A stretch of 16,677 nt of DNA from Myxococcales bacterium (GCA_018970625.1 JAGWVZ010000027.1:1-16677), one strand, 5' to 3'; shown: positions 1-8,650, counted from the stretch's first letter. Notes: a model not told the origin generated them from the sequence alone. Numbers and translations are program-made.

Positions 1-512
1 CGGACGCTACGCCGCGACGAGTAGGAGGGCCGCTGCGGTGAGCCTTGAAGCCTAGGGCGCGGGCCCGGGTGGAGCCGCCGCAGTGTGCCACATTGAATCT
101 GGCGTCGTTCTGGGCCGGTGCGGACGCCGGAACGTCGCACCTGCGCCTGCACATGAGCGAGCAACTGACGAGCCGAGAAAGGTATGGCGACACATTCATC
201 GGCTCCCGACTCGAGGCTTGACGTGCGTAAGGACTCACTCTCGTGGGGAGTGAGCAGAATGATCGGTACGTCACTCCTTCGGCGGAATGTCCTGCACAGA
301 TCGGTCCCCTCGAATCCGGGAACCGTGGCATTGATGAGGACGACATCGGGCGTCAGCTGCAATGTCATGTCCAGCCCTTCCTTTCCGTCCCGTGCCAACG
401 TGACCCCCACTCCATACCGGGTCAGAAATTCGGTCGTCAGGTCTGCGAGTCGTTGGTCGCTGTCTACGAGGACCACGCTAATCGACTCACCCAACTCGAT
501 GATCGACGTCAT
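1..512 (-). CDS. Degenerate response-regulator receiver protein (partial, runs off left edge)
   Basis: The frame opens with ATG at 512, 7 nt after an AAGGA ribosome site (520-524), and stays open for 170 codons to the window edge. Residues 11-127 read as a CheY/OmpR-type receiver: beta-1 SVVLVDSD, an ARDGKEGLD segment, VVLINATVPGFEGTDLC, the SDVPIILLT strand, ESGADECVAIPF and ARQLLAHVQAQVRR, in the usual order and spacing. Compared with PhoB (E9, D10, D53, T83, K105), D17 and T88 are kept. The second acidic residue is S18, the phosphoacceptor Asp is N61, and the invariant Lys is I110. The domain is therefore probably not phosphorylated and may be locked in one state or read another signal. 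After residue 128 a basic, Pro-rich stretch (GPERRQIQCGTLRRLHPG) resembles the start of an OmpR-type winged helix only loosely, so the effector domain is unknown. It lies downstream of the barrel/cyclophilin unit on the same strand, after a 164-bp gap. The receiver call is firm; full length and output are not. Confidence 0.82.
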   Translation of the reverse strand, partial: MTSIIELGESISVVLVDSDQRLADLTTEFLTRYGVGVTLARDGKEGLDMTLQLTPDVVLINATVPGFEGTDLCRTFRRRSDVPIILLTPHESESLRTSSLESGADECVAIPFSARQLLAHVQAQVRRSGVRTGPERRQIQCGTLRRLHPGPRPRLQGSPQRPSYSSRRSV

Positions 513-625
513 TTTGAGATCCTTGGGTCCAGCAGCGTCCAAATGCATCGCAGGTCGTCGTTACGGGCGGGGGAGACACCGGAACGAATACCGCCGCGAC
601 CGCGTGCTTTCATCTGTCGGATTGC

Positions 626-650
626 CGCCCCGGCCAAGGGGCGATCGCCC
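626..650 (-). other. Two overlapping, mutually exclusive hairpins between barrel gene and receiver gene
   Basis: CGCCCC (626-631) pairs with GGGGCG (638-643) across a GGCCAA loop. The 12-bp palindrome GGGCGATCGCCC (639-650) shares bases with the second arm, so only one hairpin can form at a time. The site lies in the 164-bp gap downstream of the barrel gene stop (677) and upstream of the receiver start (512). Neither hairpin is followed by a U-tract on the minus strand, so a standard intrinsic terminator is not supported. It could slow transcription or help end the upstream transcript; this is weak. Confidence 0.3.
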
Positions 651-676
651 TAATTTCGAACAGATTCGACCGAGTA

Positions 677-1420
677 TCAGGTGCTCCAGTCAACGCCGAC
701 GAGCGCCAGAAACACGAAGTCGTTGTCGACGGTGTAGGCACCGGGTGATTCGGTGCTCTGGAAGTCTGGCAAACGTTCCAGTGTCGTGTCGGGGTAGGTG
801 ACATTCCAGAGGGCGACGCCGGTGATGGGGATCTGAATGGCACCGAGGTCGATGGCGACGCCAGCGTGTGCGCCGGCGAGCAGGTTGATGGCGGTTCGGA
901 CGGCGGGAGCGGGCGTTTCCGAGGCGAACCCGGTACGTTGCTCAGTCGCGTTGGCCGAGAGTCCGAAACGGACGCCTGCATCGACTCCTGCGATGAGAAT
1001 GACGGGTCCGAGGTCACGCTGAAATTCGAACGAGGGCAACAGCTCCACGGCGTTCAGGTCGAACGCCAGCTCGCGTCTGGTGCTGCCGGTCTCGGCAAAG
1101 CCGGACATTCGGTATCGTGCGAACGCGAGTGCAGCCCGAAGACGAAGAGTCTGCGAGAGCTTGAATTGTGCGTGGCCTTGCAAGCGGAGCGCCAGGCCGG
1201 AGTAGCCGCTGCCGTTCAGCAGGGTGGGTGCATCGGGCGCGTCATCGGGTCGACCCGTCGCGACGGCGCCGACCCCAGCTGCGGCGCCAAACGAGAACCG
1301 ATCACCGAAGCCGGCAGGAGCCGGTTCCTGCGCGACTGCGAGGCTCCCGAAGGCGGTGAATGTGACGCCAAAGCCGAGGAGCAGGGCGAGCAATCGACGC
1401 ATGTGCGAAGAGGATGACAT
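677..1420 (-). CDS. Predicted outer-membrane beta-barrel protein (distal gene of the unit)
   Basis: This 247-residue protein has an N-terminal signal peptide: basic MRR at 7-9, hydrophobic LLALLLGFGVTFTAFG, likely cleavage after AVA30. The mature part alternates polar and hydrophobic residues with many Gly and aromatic residues (GAAAGVGAV, YSGLALRLQGHAQF, LRLRAALAFARYRM, PVILIAGVDAGVRFG), typical of a small barrel, and ends FVFLALVGVDWST. No family-specific motif is recognisable. Its C-terminal half aligns by eye with the barrel gene at 2009-2947 (AGVAIDLGAIQIPITGVALWNVTYP against GVGVNLALKRIEIPIEFRAILYP), suggesting paralogy. It follows the cyclophilin gene after 17 bp, so it is probably the last gene of a three-gene transcript. 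The ATG at 1420 has no strong ribosome site; the ATG at 1402 (MRRLL) is an equally valid start that would shorten the signal peptide to a more usual length. Confidence 0.75.
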   Translation of the reverse strand: MSSSSHMRRLLALLLGFGVTFTAFGSLAVAQEPAPAGFGDRFSFGAAAGVGAVATGRPDDAPDAPTLLNGSGYSGLALRLQGHAQFKLSQTLRLRAALAFARYRMSGFAETGSTRRELAFDLNAVELLPSFEFQRDLGPVILIAGVDAGVRFGLSANATEQRTGFASETPAPAVRTAINLLAGAHAGVAIDLGAIQIPITGVALWNVTYPDTTLERLPDFQSTESPGAYTVDNDFVFLALVGVDWST

Positions 1421-1437
1421 GCGCGTAATCGCCTGAA

Positions 1438-1995
<558 letters not shown>

Positions 1996-2008
1996 GGGGC
2001 GGAGGGGG

Positions 2009-2947
2009 TCAGAAGATGAGGAAATCGAGGCCAAACAGAACGAAGACCTGCGTGGTCCAGACGTCGTTGTACGCCGGGGCTGGCTGGTCAAGAGGATTGC
2101 TACATTCGCCGGCCTGACGCTGCGCGCTGGTGCAGACGTCTCCGAACTCACCGCGTTGTGTGATCGAAGCGCCAGTAGCTGGATACAGGATCGCCCTGAA
2201 CTCAATCGGTATCTCGATCCGCTTCAGGGCGAGGTTGACGCCAACACCGGCGATCAGGCCGCCGTAGAAGTCGCGCGTGTCCGGGTTCAATCCGGCGCGC
2301 AGCAGGTTCTGACCGCGAGGCGAAACGTCCCACTGGTCTGCGATGCCCTGATCGATCTCATCGCCTGCGCGACGCTCTTCGGGCAGCGGGCTGCGAGCGT
2401 TGACCTCGTAGGAACGATCCGTGCGCGCAATGACCACGTCAAGCCCCAACGAGATGAAGGGACGTGCGACCCCGAGCGGCAGCGACGCCTGAACGACCAT
2501 GGGGATGTGGTGAGCCGAGTGTGAAATGCGCTGCTCGAGCTCCTGCCGATAGCAGGGGTTGCTGGGAGCGAAGCGGCAGTCCTGTACGTCGGCCACTTCG
2601 ATGGTTCCGCGGACCGATTCACGGGCGTACTGGTACCCGACCTCGACTCCGATGATGTCGATGAATCGGACATTGAGCGCGGCTCCACCGTTCCAGCCTG
2701 CACCGTAGTAGTTGGTGTAAGGAATGTAGTCGAGCACGCGATCCGGGTTGCTCTCGGTGGGTGCATCATACTCGTAGAGGGCGCCGGTATCGGGCGGGTT
2801 GTTCAGGATCGCGTAGTTGGCTCCACCACGCAGCCCAATCTTCAGGTCGGCAAATGGCAGGTCGAAGGCGCTCGCCTGACCAGCGTTGAAGAAGACAAAG
2901 GCGAGGCCAGACACAAGTCCGGCAGCAGACGACCGAATCAATCGCAT
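2009..2947 (-). CDS. Predicted outer-membrane beta-barrel protein (first gene of the unit)
   Basis: This 312-residue protein has a clear signal peptide (RLIRS, then a hydrophobic core ending GQASA27, cleavage before Phe28). The mature protein shows barrel-like alternating strands (LKIGLRGGANYAI, GWNGGAALNVRFIDIIGVEVGYQYARES, HHIPMVVQASLPLGVARPFISLGLDVVI, DFYGGLIAGVGVNLAL, TTQVFVLFGLDFLIF). It ends in phenylalanine, the usual BAM-recognition end of outer-membrane proteins. Two Cys pairs (DCRFAPSNPCY and VCTSAQRQAGEC) lie in polar segments and may form disulfides in surface loops. No substrate or family can be named. ATG 2947 is preceded by AGGGA about 9 nt upstream. It leads a unit with the cyclophilin gene (13 bp downstream) and the second barrel gene. 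Confidence is good for an exported barrel, none for its function. Confidence 0.8.
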   Translation of the reverse strand: MRLIRSSAAGLVSGLAFVFFNAGQASAFDLPFADLKIGLRGGANYAILNNPPDTGALYEYDAPTESNPDRVLDYIPYTNYYGAGWNGGAALNVRFIDIIGVEVGYQYARESVRGTIEVADVQDCRFAPSNPCYRQELEQRISHSAHHIPMVVQASLPLGVARPFISLGLDVVIARTDRSYEVNARSPLPEERRAGDEIDQGIADQWDVSPRGQNLLRAGLNPDTRDFYGGLIAGVGVNLALKRIEIPIEFRAILYPATGASITQRGEFGDVCTSAQRQAGECSNPLDQPAPAYNDVWTTQVFVLFGLDFLIF

Positions 2948-3247
2948 AAGTCATTTCCCTGAAAGACAGACGGAGGCATTCTTGTCGCACGCATATCGTT
3001 GTCTGAAGGGCCTTTCAAGCGGTCGCACGCGGCGCGCAGGGCGGTGGTGGGTGCGAGCGTGTGCGCGCGGGTTGTGTGAGGTGTTCGGATGCACGCCACG
3101 ATGAGGTCGCGCACCCCGGTGCGGCTTCTGGAGGTTAGCCGGTCACTCGTATGGCGGTAGCTCCGGTTGGGGCGATAGCGAAGCAGGCGTCAGACCAGCC
3201 CCGTGGCGATACAGCCGAGTACCCGTCTGGAAGACGCGTGGCAGGAC
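2948..3247. other. 300-bp intergenic region without a supported gene
   Basis: The region lies between the end of the PTS IIB-like gene and the start of the barrel gene, both on the minus strand. I found no credible coding region, tRNA or strong terminator with a T-tract. The only regulatory feature I can suggest is the weak promoter at 2990-3018. Short frames here are arginine-rich and match no family. Confidence 0.5.
2990..3018 (-). promoter_or_regulatory. Weak sigma-70-type promoter candidate for the barrel/cyclophilin unit
   Basis: On the minus strand TTGAAA (3018-3013, 5/6 to consensus) is followed by a 17-bp spacer and TATGCG (2995-2990, 3/6). Spacing and placement about 45 bp before the barrel gene start are right, but the -10 is poor. 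Confidence 0.3.
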
Positions 3248-3721
3248 CTATGCCTCGCCGTTCGCAGTCATGGTGGCGGAGCGCAGGCCGCGGCTGGTCA
3301 CGTTGGGCAGGGGCTGGAGATGAAACTCGAATCCTTTCTGCTGCAGCTGGTTGAGCTGCGTCCGTTGCTCGAGGCTGATAGTGACCTGCGCCGACAGTCG
3401 GTCACCGGTACTGTCGATGTTGACCAGCACGGCCCGTTGGGCGGTGAGTCCGAACTGTGAAGCACGAAGCAGGTGGTCAACCGACTCAAAGAGCGCGACA
3501 ATGCGCGTGTCCTGCGCGGTAGCCTGCAGCTCAGCGAGCGCGAAGCCCGGTTCACGCACCGACATTGGCACGACGGGGATGATGTCGTGCAGGAGCTCGG
3601 GATCGGGCTCCGAATCGCCAACGAACCAGATGACATCGGGGTCGAGCGCAGGTACCCAGTTTTCGAGCAGGGCTCGACTGAGACCGCGGTCGTCGATGAG
3701 GATGTGAAAGGAGCGGTTCAC
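3248..3721 (-). CDS. Mannose-family PTS IIB-like protein lacking the phosphorylated histidine
   Basis: The 157-residue protein aligns by eye with the EIIB domain of mannose/fructose/sorbose PTS transporters: N-terminal HILIDDRGLSRALLENWVPAL, then DVIWFVGDSEPDPELLHDII, TRIVALFESVDHLLRASQFG, and the C-terminal VTISLEQRTQLNQLQQKGFEFHLQPLP, matching the family's 'L-x(n)-G-x-x-x-x-x-Q-x-x-P' ending. Active IIB proteins have (D/E)RLIHGQV near residue 15, with His accepting phosphate from IIA. Here the segment is DDRGLSRAL, with Ser15 at the His position, so phosphotransfer should not occur. The start is GTG overlapping the rapZ stop (GTGA at 3718-3721), so translation is probably coupled. No IIA, IIC, IID, HPr or EI gene is in the window. 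Its place after rapZ in an rpoN operon suggests a regulatory rather than transport role. The family call is moderately sure; the His loss is visible directly. Confidence 0.75.
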   Translation of the reverse strand: MNRSFHILIDDRGLSRALLENWVPALDPDVIWFVGDSEPDPELLHDIIPVVPMSVREPGFALAELQATAQDTRIVALFESVDHLLRASQFGLTAQRAVLVNIDSTGDRLSAQVTISLEQRTQLNQLQQKGFEFHLQPLPNVTSRGLRSATMTANGEA

Positions 3722-4584
3722 GCGTTTGTCGTTGTCCAGTGAGCTCTGTCGCGGTGCGAAACCACGATACCGCGCGAATGGACACTTAGCGTGCGAGCCA
3801 GATGTTCAGCAATAGCCACGGAACGATGTTTGCCGCCTGTGCAGCCGACGCCAATGGTGAGGTAGGCTTTGCCTTCGGCAGCATAGCGAGGCAACAGCCA
3901 CATCAGGAGCGGCTGCAGCAAGGCGTCGAACTCCAGAAAGGCGGGGAGCTGCAGAACAAAGTCAGAAACTTCGGGTTGCAGCCCGGTTCGCGCGCGCAGG
4001 TCGGGGTCGAAATGGGGGTTGGGAAGAAACCGCACATCGAAGAGCAGATCGGCGTCAGTCAGGGGCCCGTGTTTGAAGCCGAAGCTGACGATGCGCACGG
4101 TCATGGAGCGGTCGCCCTCCGCCGCAAAGTGCTGCTGAATGATGGCCTTGAGTTCGTGTACATTGCAGTGCGACGTGTTGATGGTGAGGGCGGATCGGCG
4201 AGCGAGGTCTTCGAGCGTTGTGCGCTCTTCGGCGATGGCCTCCATGAGATCGTTTGATTCCGTGGACAGTGGATGCCGTCGCCGCGTCTCGCGAAAGCGC
4301 CGCACCAGGGCGTCGGTGTCGGAATCCAGAAACACGACGGTGGTGGCAACGCCCTGTCGATTCAGTTCGTCGAGTACGGCGCCGGCGTCACGGATGAACT
4401 GCCTGTCACGCACATCGACGACGACGGCGATTCGTGGGGTGGCGTTACCTGCCAGCTCCACGACTTTGGGCAGCAGGACGACAGGGACATTGTCCATGCA
4501 AAACCAGCCGGTGTCCTCGAGGGCGCGCAGTGCGGTGGTCTTGCCGGAGCCGGAGAGACCCGTGACGAGGACGACGGAAGGCAT
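3718..4584 (-). CDS. rapZ: RapZ-family RNA-binding / P-loop protein
   Basis: At 288 residues it is close to E. coli RapZ (284). The N-terminal domain has Walker A GLSGSGKT (9-16), the conserved GWFCMDNVPVVLLP (26-39) and a Walker-B-like strand IAVVVDVRDR (52-61). The C-terminal domain carries the RapZ signature: SFGFKHGPLTDADLLFDVRF (167-186), LPNPHFDPDLR, and IGVGCTGGKHRSVAIAEHLA (244-263). In E. coli RapZ binds the sRNAs GlmY/GlmZ and targets GlmZ to RNase E, controlling glucosamine-6-phosphate synthesis. Its RNA targets in this lineage are unknown, so the role in amino-sugar or envelope control is inference. It lies 6 bp after hpf and overlaps the next gene by 4 bp. The ATG has no clear ribosome site, fitting coupled translation. 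In E. coli ptsN sits between hpf and rapZ; here there is no room for it. Confidence 0.93.
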   Translation of the reverse strand: MPSVVLVTGLSGSGKTTALRALEDTGWFCMDNVPVVLLPKVVELAGNATPRIAVVVDVRDRQFIRDAGAVLDELNRQGVATTVVFLDSDTDALVRRFRETRRRHPLSTESNDLMEAIAEERTTLEDLARRSALTINTSHCNVHELKAIIQQHFAAEGDRSMTVRIVSFGFKHGPLTDADLLFDVRFLPNPHFDPDLRARTGLQPEVSDFVLQLPAFLEFDALLQPLLMWLLPRYAAEGKAYLTIGVGCTGGKHRSVAIAEHLARTLSVHSRGIVVSHRDRAHWTTTNA

Positions 4585-4590
4585 GATGGG

Positions 4591-5199
4591 TCAGTGTTTT
4601 GCAGCTTCGGGTTCAATGAGGCCGAAATTGCCGTCATCGCGCCGGTAGAGGATGCAGATGCTCTCGGTCTCCTTGTTGGTAAACACAAGGAACTGCGCGT
4701 GACGCAACTCAATCTGCATCAGCGCTTCGTCGGGCGACAGGTAGGGGGCGACGAGCTCCTCGCGCTGCAGCGTGGTGATGGCGTGTCCGCCGATGTGTTT
4801 CGCTTCGGAGTGGTTGACAACGGCGGGGGTCTCTTCGACCTGTTCAGCGGCGGCCGGTGCCGGGGCGAGGATCTGCATGGGGACGCTTCGCCGGCGGCTG
4901 TCGGGTCTGTGGTCGCGGATGCGGCTCTTGAACCGGTTCATCTGTCGCTCGACCTTGTCGAGCGCGAGGTCGATCGAGGAGTACATGTTGTCGGTTTTCT
5001 CGACGCTCTTGAGCGTGAGGCCGTTCACGTTGATGGTGAAGTTGGCGACGTGCTGGTAGCGTTCGAGTGAGAAGACCACCTGCGAGTCGATGTCCATGCC
5101 CTGCACGTATTTTTTCGCGATATGCTGAAGCTTTTCGGACGCGTAGCGCTGAACGGCTTCAGAGACATCCATGTGTCGGAAAGCGACGGATACCTGCAT
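4591..5199 (-). CDS. hpf: Long-form ribosome hibernation-promoting factor
   Basis: This 202-residue protein has two parts. The N-terminal RaiA/YfiA-like domain (about 1-100: MQVSVAFRHMDVSEAVQRYA, VNGLTLKSVEKTDNMYSSIDLALDKVERQM) binds the 30S decoding region. After a low-complexity linker (about 104-134), the C-terminal domain (about 142-196: LVAPYLSPDEALMQIELRHA, FLVFTNKETESICILYRRDDG, FGLIEP) is the dimerisation domain of long HPF, which joins two 70S ribosomes into inactive 100S particles. Gammaproteobacteria have only the short form. I chose ATG 5199 over the upstream TTG at 5211 because GGAG lies 6 nt before it and MQ(V/I) is the usual family start. It follows rpoN by 32 bp and precedes rapZ by 6 bp, so its supply probably tracks the sigma-54 operon. 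Confidence 0.95.
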   Translation of the reverse strand: MQVSVAFRHMDVSEAVQRYASEKLQHIAKKYVQGMDIDSQVVFSLERYQHVANFTINVNGLTLKSVEKTDNMYSSIDLALDKVERQMNRFKSRIRDHRPDSRRRSVPMQILAPAPAAAEQVEETPAVVNHSEAKHIGGHAITTLQREELVAPYLSPDEALMQIELRHAQFLVFTNKETESICILYRRDDGNFGLIEPEAAKH

Positions 5200-5205
5200 G
5201 GTGCA

Positions 5206-5209
5206 CTCC
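5206..5209 (-). promoter_or_regulatory. Ribosome binding site of hpf, deciding the start
   Basis: GGAG on the minus strand, 6 nt before ATG 5199. It lies too close to the alternative TTG at 5211 to serve it, so it supports the shorter protein. Confidence 0.75.
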
Positions 5210-5231
5210 AATGATGGGTGAGAGGGGCAGC

Positions 5232-6668
5232 TCAGAGGAGGCGGCGCCGCCTGGAGCTGGATAGAATCCCTTGCATTTCTCGGTATTTGGCGACTGTTCG
5301 CCGAGCGATTTCGATCGAGTACTCCTTGGCGAGAGTGTCGGCAAGTTGTTGATCGCTAAGGGGATGTGCGGGTTCTTCCTCGGAGATGAGCTGACGGATG
5401 CGGTGTTTGACCGCTTCGGCAGCGACGTCTTCTCCGCCCCGCTTGCGGATCGACGAATTAAAGAAATACTTGAGTTCAAATATCCCACGGGGTGTGTGGA
5501 CGTATTTATTGGTCGTGACCCGGCTGATGGTGGACTCGTGCATGCCAATATCATCGGCAATATCCCGAAGAACCAACGGACGCAGGTGATCAATTCCCAG
5601 CTCGAGAAAATCGCGCTGGTACCGAATGATCGAGTCGGTGACCCTCACGATGGTGCGTTGCCGCTGCTCAATGGATCGAATCAGCCAGATCGCGCTGCGG
5701 AGCCGCTCCTGTACATATTCTCTGGCTTCGCGCTGACCCTTTCCACGGATGGCACGGCGGTAGTGGTCGCTGACTCGCAGGCGGGGCATCCCGTCGTCGT
5801 TGAGCTGAGCGATCCACTCCCCATCCTGTTTGACGATGTAGATATCGGGGATGATGTACTGCGAGGATTCGTCGGCGAACTGCCGCCCTGGGCGTGGGTT
5901 GAAGGTCTGTATGGTGCGATGCACGTCCATGATGTCTTCCTTTCGGACGTGCAGGGCGCGGGCGATTCCGGCGTAGTTACGCTTTTCGAGGTCGTGCAGG
6001 TGATGCCGGATGGTGTCATGGATGACATCATCATACGGGTATTCGCGCTGCGCCTGCAGGAGCAGGCACTCGGCGAGGTCACGTGCGCCAACGCCTGCCG
6101 GTTCGAGCTCCTGTACCAGAGTGAGGGCGTCTTCGACGTCGTCGAGGGTGACGCCTTCACGGTCGGCGATCTCCTGCAGCGGCAGGTCGCGCAGGTAACC
6201 GTCCTCGTCGAGCTCGTAGATGATGGTCTCGGCGAGCTCGCGCTCCCCGGGCTGTGTGTCCATGCAGCCGAGCTGTTCGAGCAGGTATTCGACGAGCCCG
6301 CCTGAGACGCTGAGGGTCTGGTCGATGCCGGGCAGCTCATCGTCGAAGCCACCGCCGGAGGCTGGCATGGGGGAGCTGAAGTTCTCGACGTAGGCTTCCC
6401 AGTCGATTTCGTTGACCGCTTTCTGACCCGCGGCGTCCTCGGCGGTCTTTTCGCGCTGCAACATCTCGATGGTGCCGCCCTCAGGCTCAGGGTTCCAGCC
6501 GCCGTCGTCGGGGATCTCTTCCAGCAGTGGATTTTCGACCATTTCGGTCGCGATGACGTCGACCAGCTCCAGACGCGACAATTGCAACAGCTTGATGGCC
6601 TGCTGAAGCTGCGGTGTCATCCGCAGCTCCTGCGACATCCGCTGCGATTGTTTCATCTCCAGGGCCAT
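5232..6668 (-). CDS. rpoN: RNA polymerase sigma-54 factor
   Basis: This 478-residue protein is full length and appears intact. Region I (MALEMKQSQRMSQELRMTPQ, LQQAIKLLQLSRLEL, 1-50) is Gln/Leu-rich and contacts activators and the -12 element. An acidic region II follows (about 51-115). The core-binding domain starts near 115 and includes YELDEDGYL and LEPAGVGARDLAECLLLQ. The FNPRPGRQF (256-264) and YIIPDIYIVKQDGEWIAQLN segments are also family hallmarks. The helix-turn-helix lies at about 368-390 (RDIADDIGMHESTISRVTTN). The RpoN box ARRTVAKYRE (455-464), which reads the -24 element, is perfect. I chose ATG 6668, 5 nt after GAGG (6674-6677), over GTG 6686. It leads rpoN-hpf-rapZ-IIB. A sigma-70-like and a sigma-54-like promoter are both visible upstream. 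An Arg-rich tail (SSSRRRRLL) follows the box. Confidence 0.97.
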   Translation of the reverse strand: MALEMKQSQRMSQELRMTPQLQQAIKLLQLSRLELVDVIATEMVENPLLEEIPDDGGWNPEPEGGTIEMLQREKTAEDAAGQKAVNEIDWEAYVENFSSPMPASGGGFDDELPGIDQTLSVSGGLVEYLLEQLGCMDTQPGERELAETIIYELDEDGYLRDLPLQEIADREGVTLDDVEDALTLVQELEPAGVGARDLAECLLLQAQREYPYDDVIHDTIRHHLHDLEKRNYAGIARALHVRKEDIMDVHRTIQTFNPRPGRQFADESSQYIIPDIYIVKQDGEWIAQLNDDGMPRLRVSDHYRRAIRGKGQREAREYVQERLRSAIWLIRSIEQRQRTIVRVTDSIIRYQRDFLELGIDHLRPLVLRDIADDIGMHESTISRVTTNKYVHTPRGIFELKYFFNSSIRKRGGEDVAAEAVKHRIRQLISEEEPAHPLSDQQLADTLAKEYSIEIARRTVAKYREMQGILSSSRRRRLL

Positions 6669-6706
6669 CACCACCTCAGCCAGCACGATCCATGGGCACG
6701 AGGGTC

Positions 6707-6735
6707 AGTGTAGGGCGGCCAGCGTCCGGCGTAAA
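6707..6735 (-). promoter_or_regulatory. Sigma-70-type promoter candidate for the rpoN operon
   Basis: TTTACG (6735-6730, 4/6), a 17-bp spacer, and TACACT (6712-6707, 4/6) on the minus strand, predicting a start near 6700 and a leader of about 30 nt before rpoN. It is a reasonable housekeeping promoter, competing with or adding to the sigma-54-like site upstream. Confidence 0.4.
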
Positions 6736-6753
6736 GAAGTCAGAGACGCGTGG

Positions 6754-6778
6754 GCGATTTTTCCTTTGCAAAAATCGC
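6754..6778. repeat. Perfect 9-bp inverted repeat upstream of rpoN
   Basis: GCGATTTTT (6754-6762), a 7-bp spacer, and AAAAATCGC (6770-6778). It is strikingly AT-rich in its GC-rich surroundings and overlaps the -12 side of the sigma-54-like site. It could be an operator for a dimeric protein. A T-tract after the stem is absent on both strands, so I do not call it a terminator. Confidence 0.55.
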
Positions 6779-6782
6779 GCCG
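6767..6782 (-). promoter_or_regulatory. Sigma-54-type (-24/-12) promoter candidate upstream of rpoN
   Basis: On the minus strand the site reads CGGCGCG-ATTT-TTGCA. The consensus is TGGCACG-N4-TTGC(A/T). The essential GG (6781-6780) and GC (6769-6768) are exactly 10 bp apart, the -12 element is complete and the -24 element matches 5 of 7. The predicted start is near 6756, about 88 nt before rpoN. It points the right way to drive rpoN-hpf-rapZ-IIB. Confidence 0.45.
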
Positions 6783-6787
6783 ACGGC

Positions 6788-6820
6788 TGCTTCACGAGCC
6801 CGTGTGTTCGTTGCTTCACG
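6788..6820. repeat. Two 9-bp direct repeats just upstream of the rpoN sigma-54-like site
   Basis: TGCTTCACG occurs at 6788-6796 and 6812-6820, 24 bp apart, between the pyrG stop and the -24 element. It could be a regulator half-site pair or chance. Confidence 0.35.
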
Positions 6821-6840
6821 GATCAGGGCGGTAGACGGGC

Positions 6841-8484
<1,644 letters not shown>

Positions 8485-8622
8485 CTACGGCCATATGGCC
8501 ATGAACGGGTGCGGAGAGACCTGCGTAACAGGGCGGGTGCAGGCCCGACCGGGGTTCGTCGAGGACGGAATGTGGCGACCGGCGGACAGGGCGCGGCTCA
8601 TGGCTCCGCGAAGGTCGGCGGG

Positions 8623-8650
8623 ATAGTACGGAGGCAATCGAAGTTGTCAA
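8623..8650 (-). promoter_or_regulatory. Sigma-70-type promoter candidate for pyrG
   Basis: A perfect -35 TTGACA (8650-8645), a 16-bp spacer, and TACTAT (8628-8623, 4/6 with the key T, A, A, T positions kept) on the minus strand. The predicted start near 8616 gives a leader of about 145 nt. The initial transcribed bases are C/G-rich and do not resemble the G-run used for CTP-dependent reiterative attenuation in Bacillus pyrG. Confidence 0.6.

Noticed and set aside
639..650. GGGCGATCGCCC as a HIP1-type cyanobacterial repeat
   Set aside because: It occurs once as far as I can see; the gene content does not fit cyanobacteria, and one GCGATCGC is expected by chance or as part of a hairpin.
184..801. 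Plus-strand frames of 205 and 136 codons at the left end
   Set aside because: They lie opposite the receiver-domain gene and the end of the barrel gene, whose minus-strand translations show clear protein patterns.
1996..2205. N-terminal extension of the cyclophilin to 2205, possibly as an export signal
   Set aside because: The extension overlaps the barrel gene, is Ser/Arg-rich and has no hydrophobic signal core.
4273..6305. Long plus-strand open frames opposite rapZ, hpf and rpoN (265 and 344 codons)
   Set aside because: They are antisense shadows of genes with clear family motifs; their translations resemble no family and GC-rich third positions keep antisense frames open.
6754..6778. Intrinsic terminator for pyrG at the AT-rich dyad
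   Set aside because: The second arm is not followed by a T-tract on the minus strand; the only T-run is in the ascending arm.
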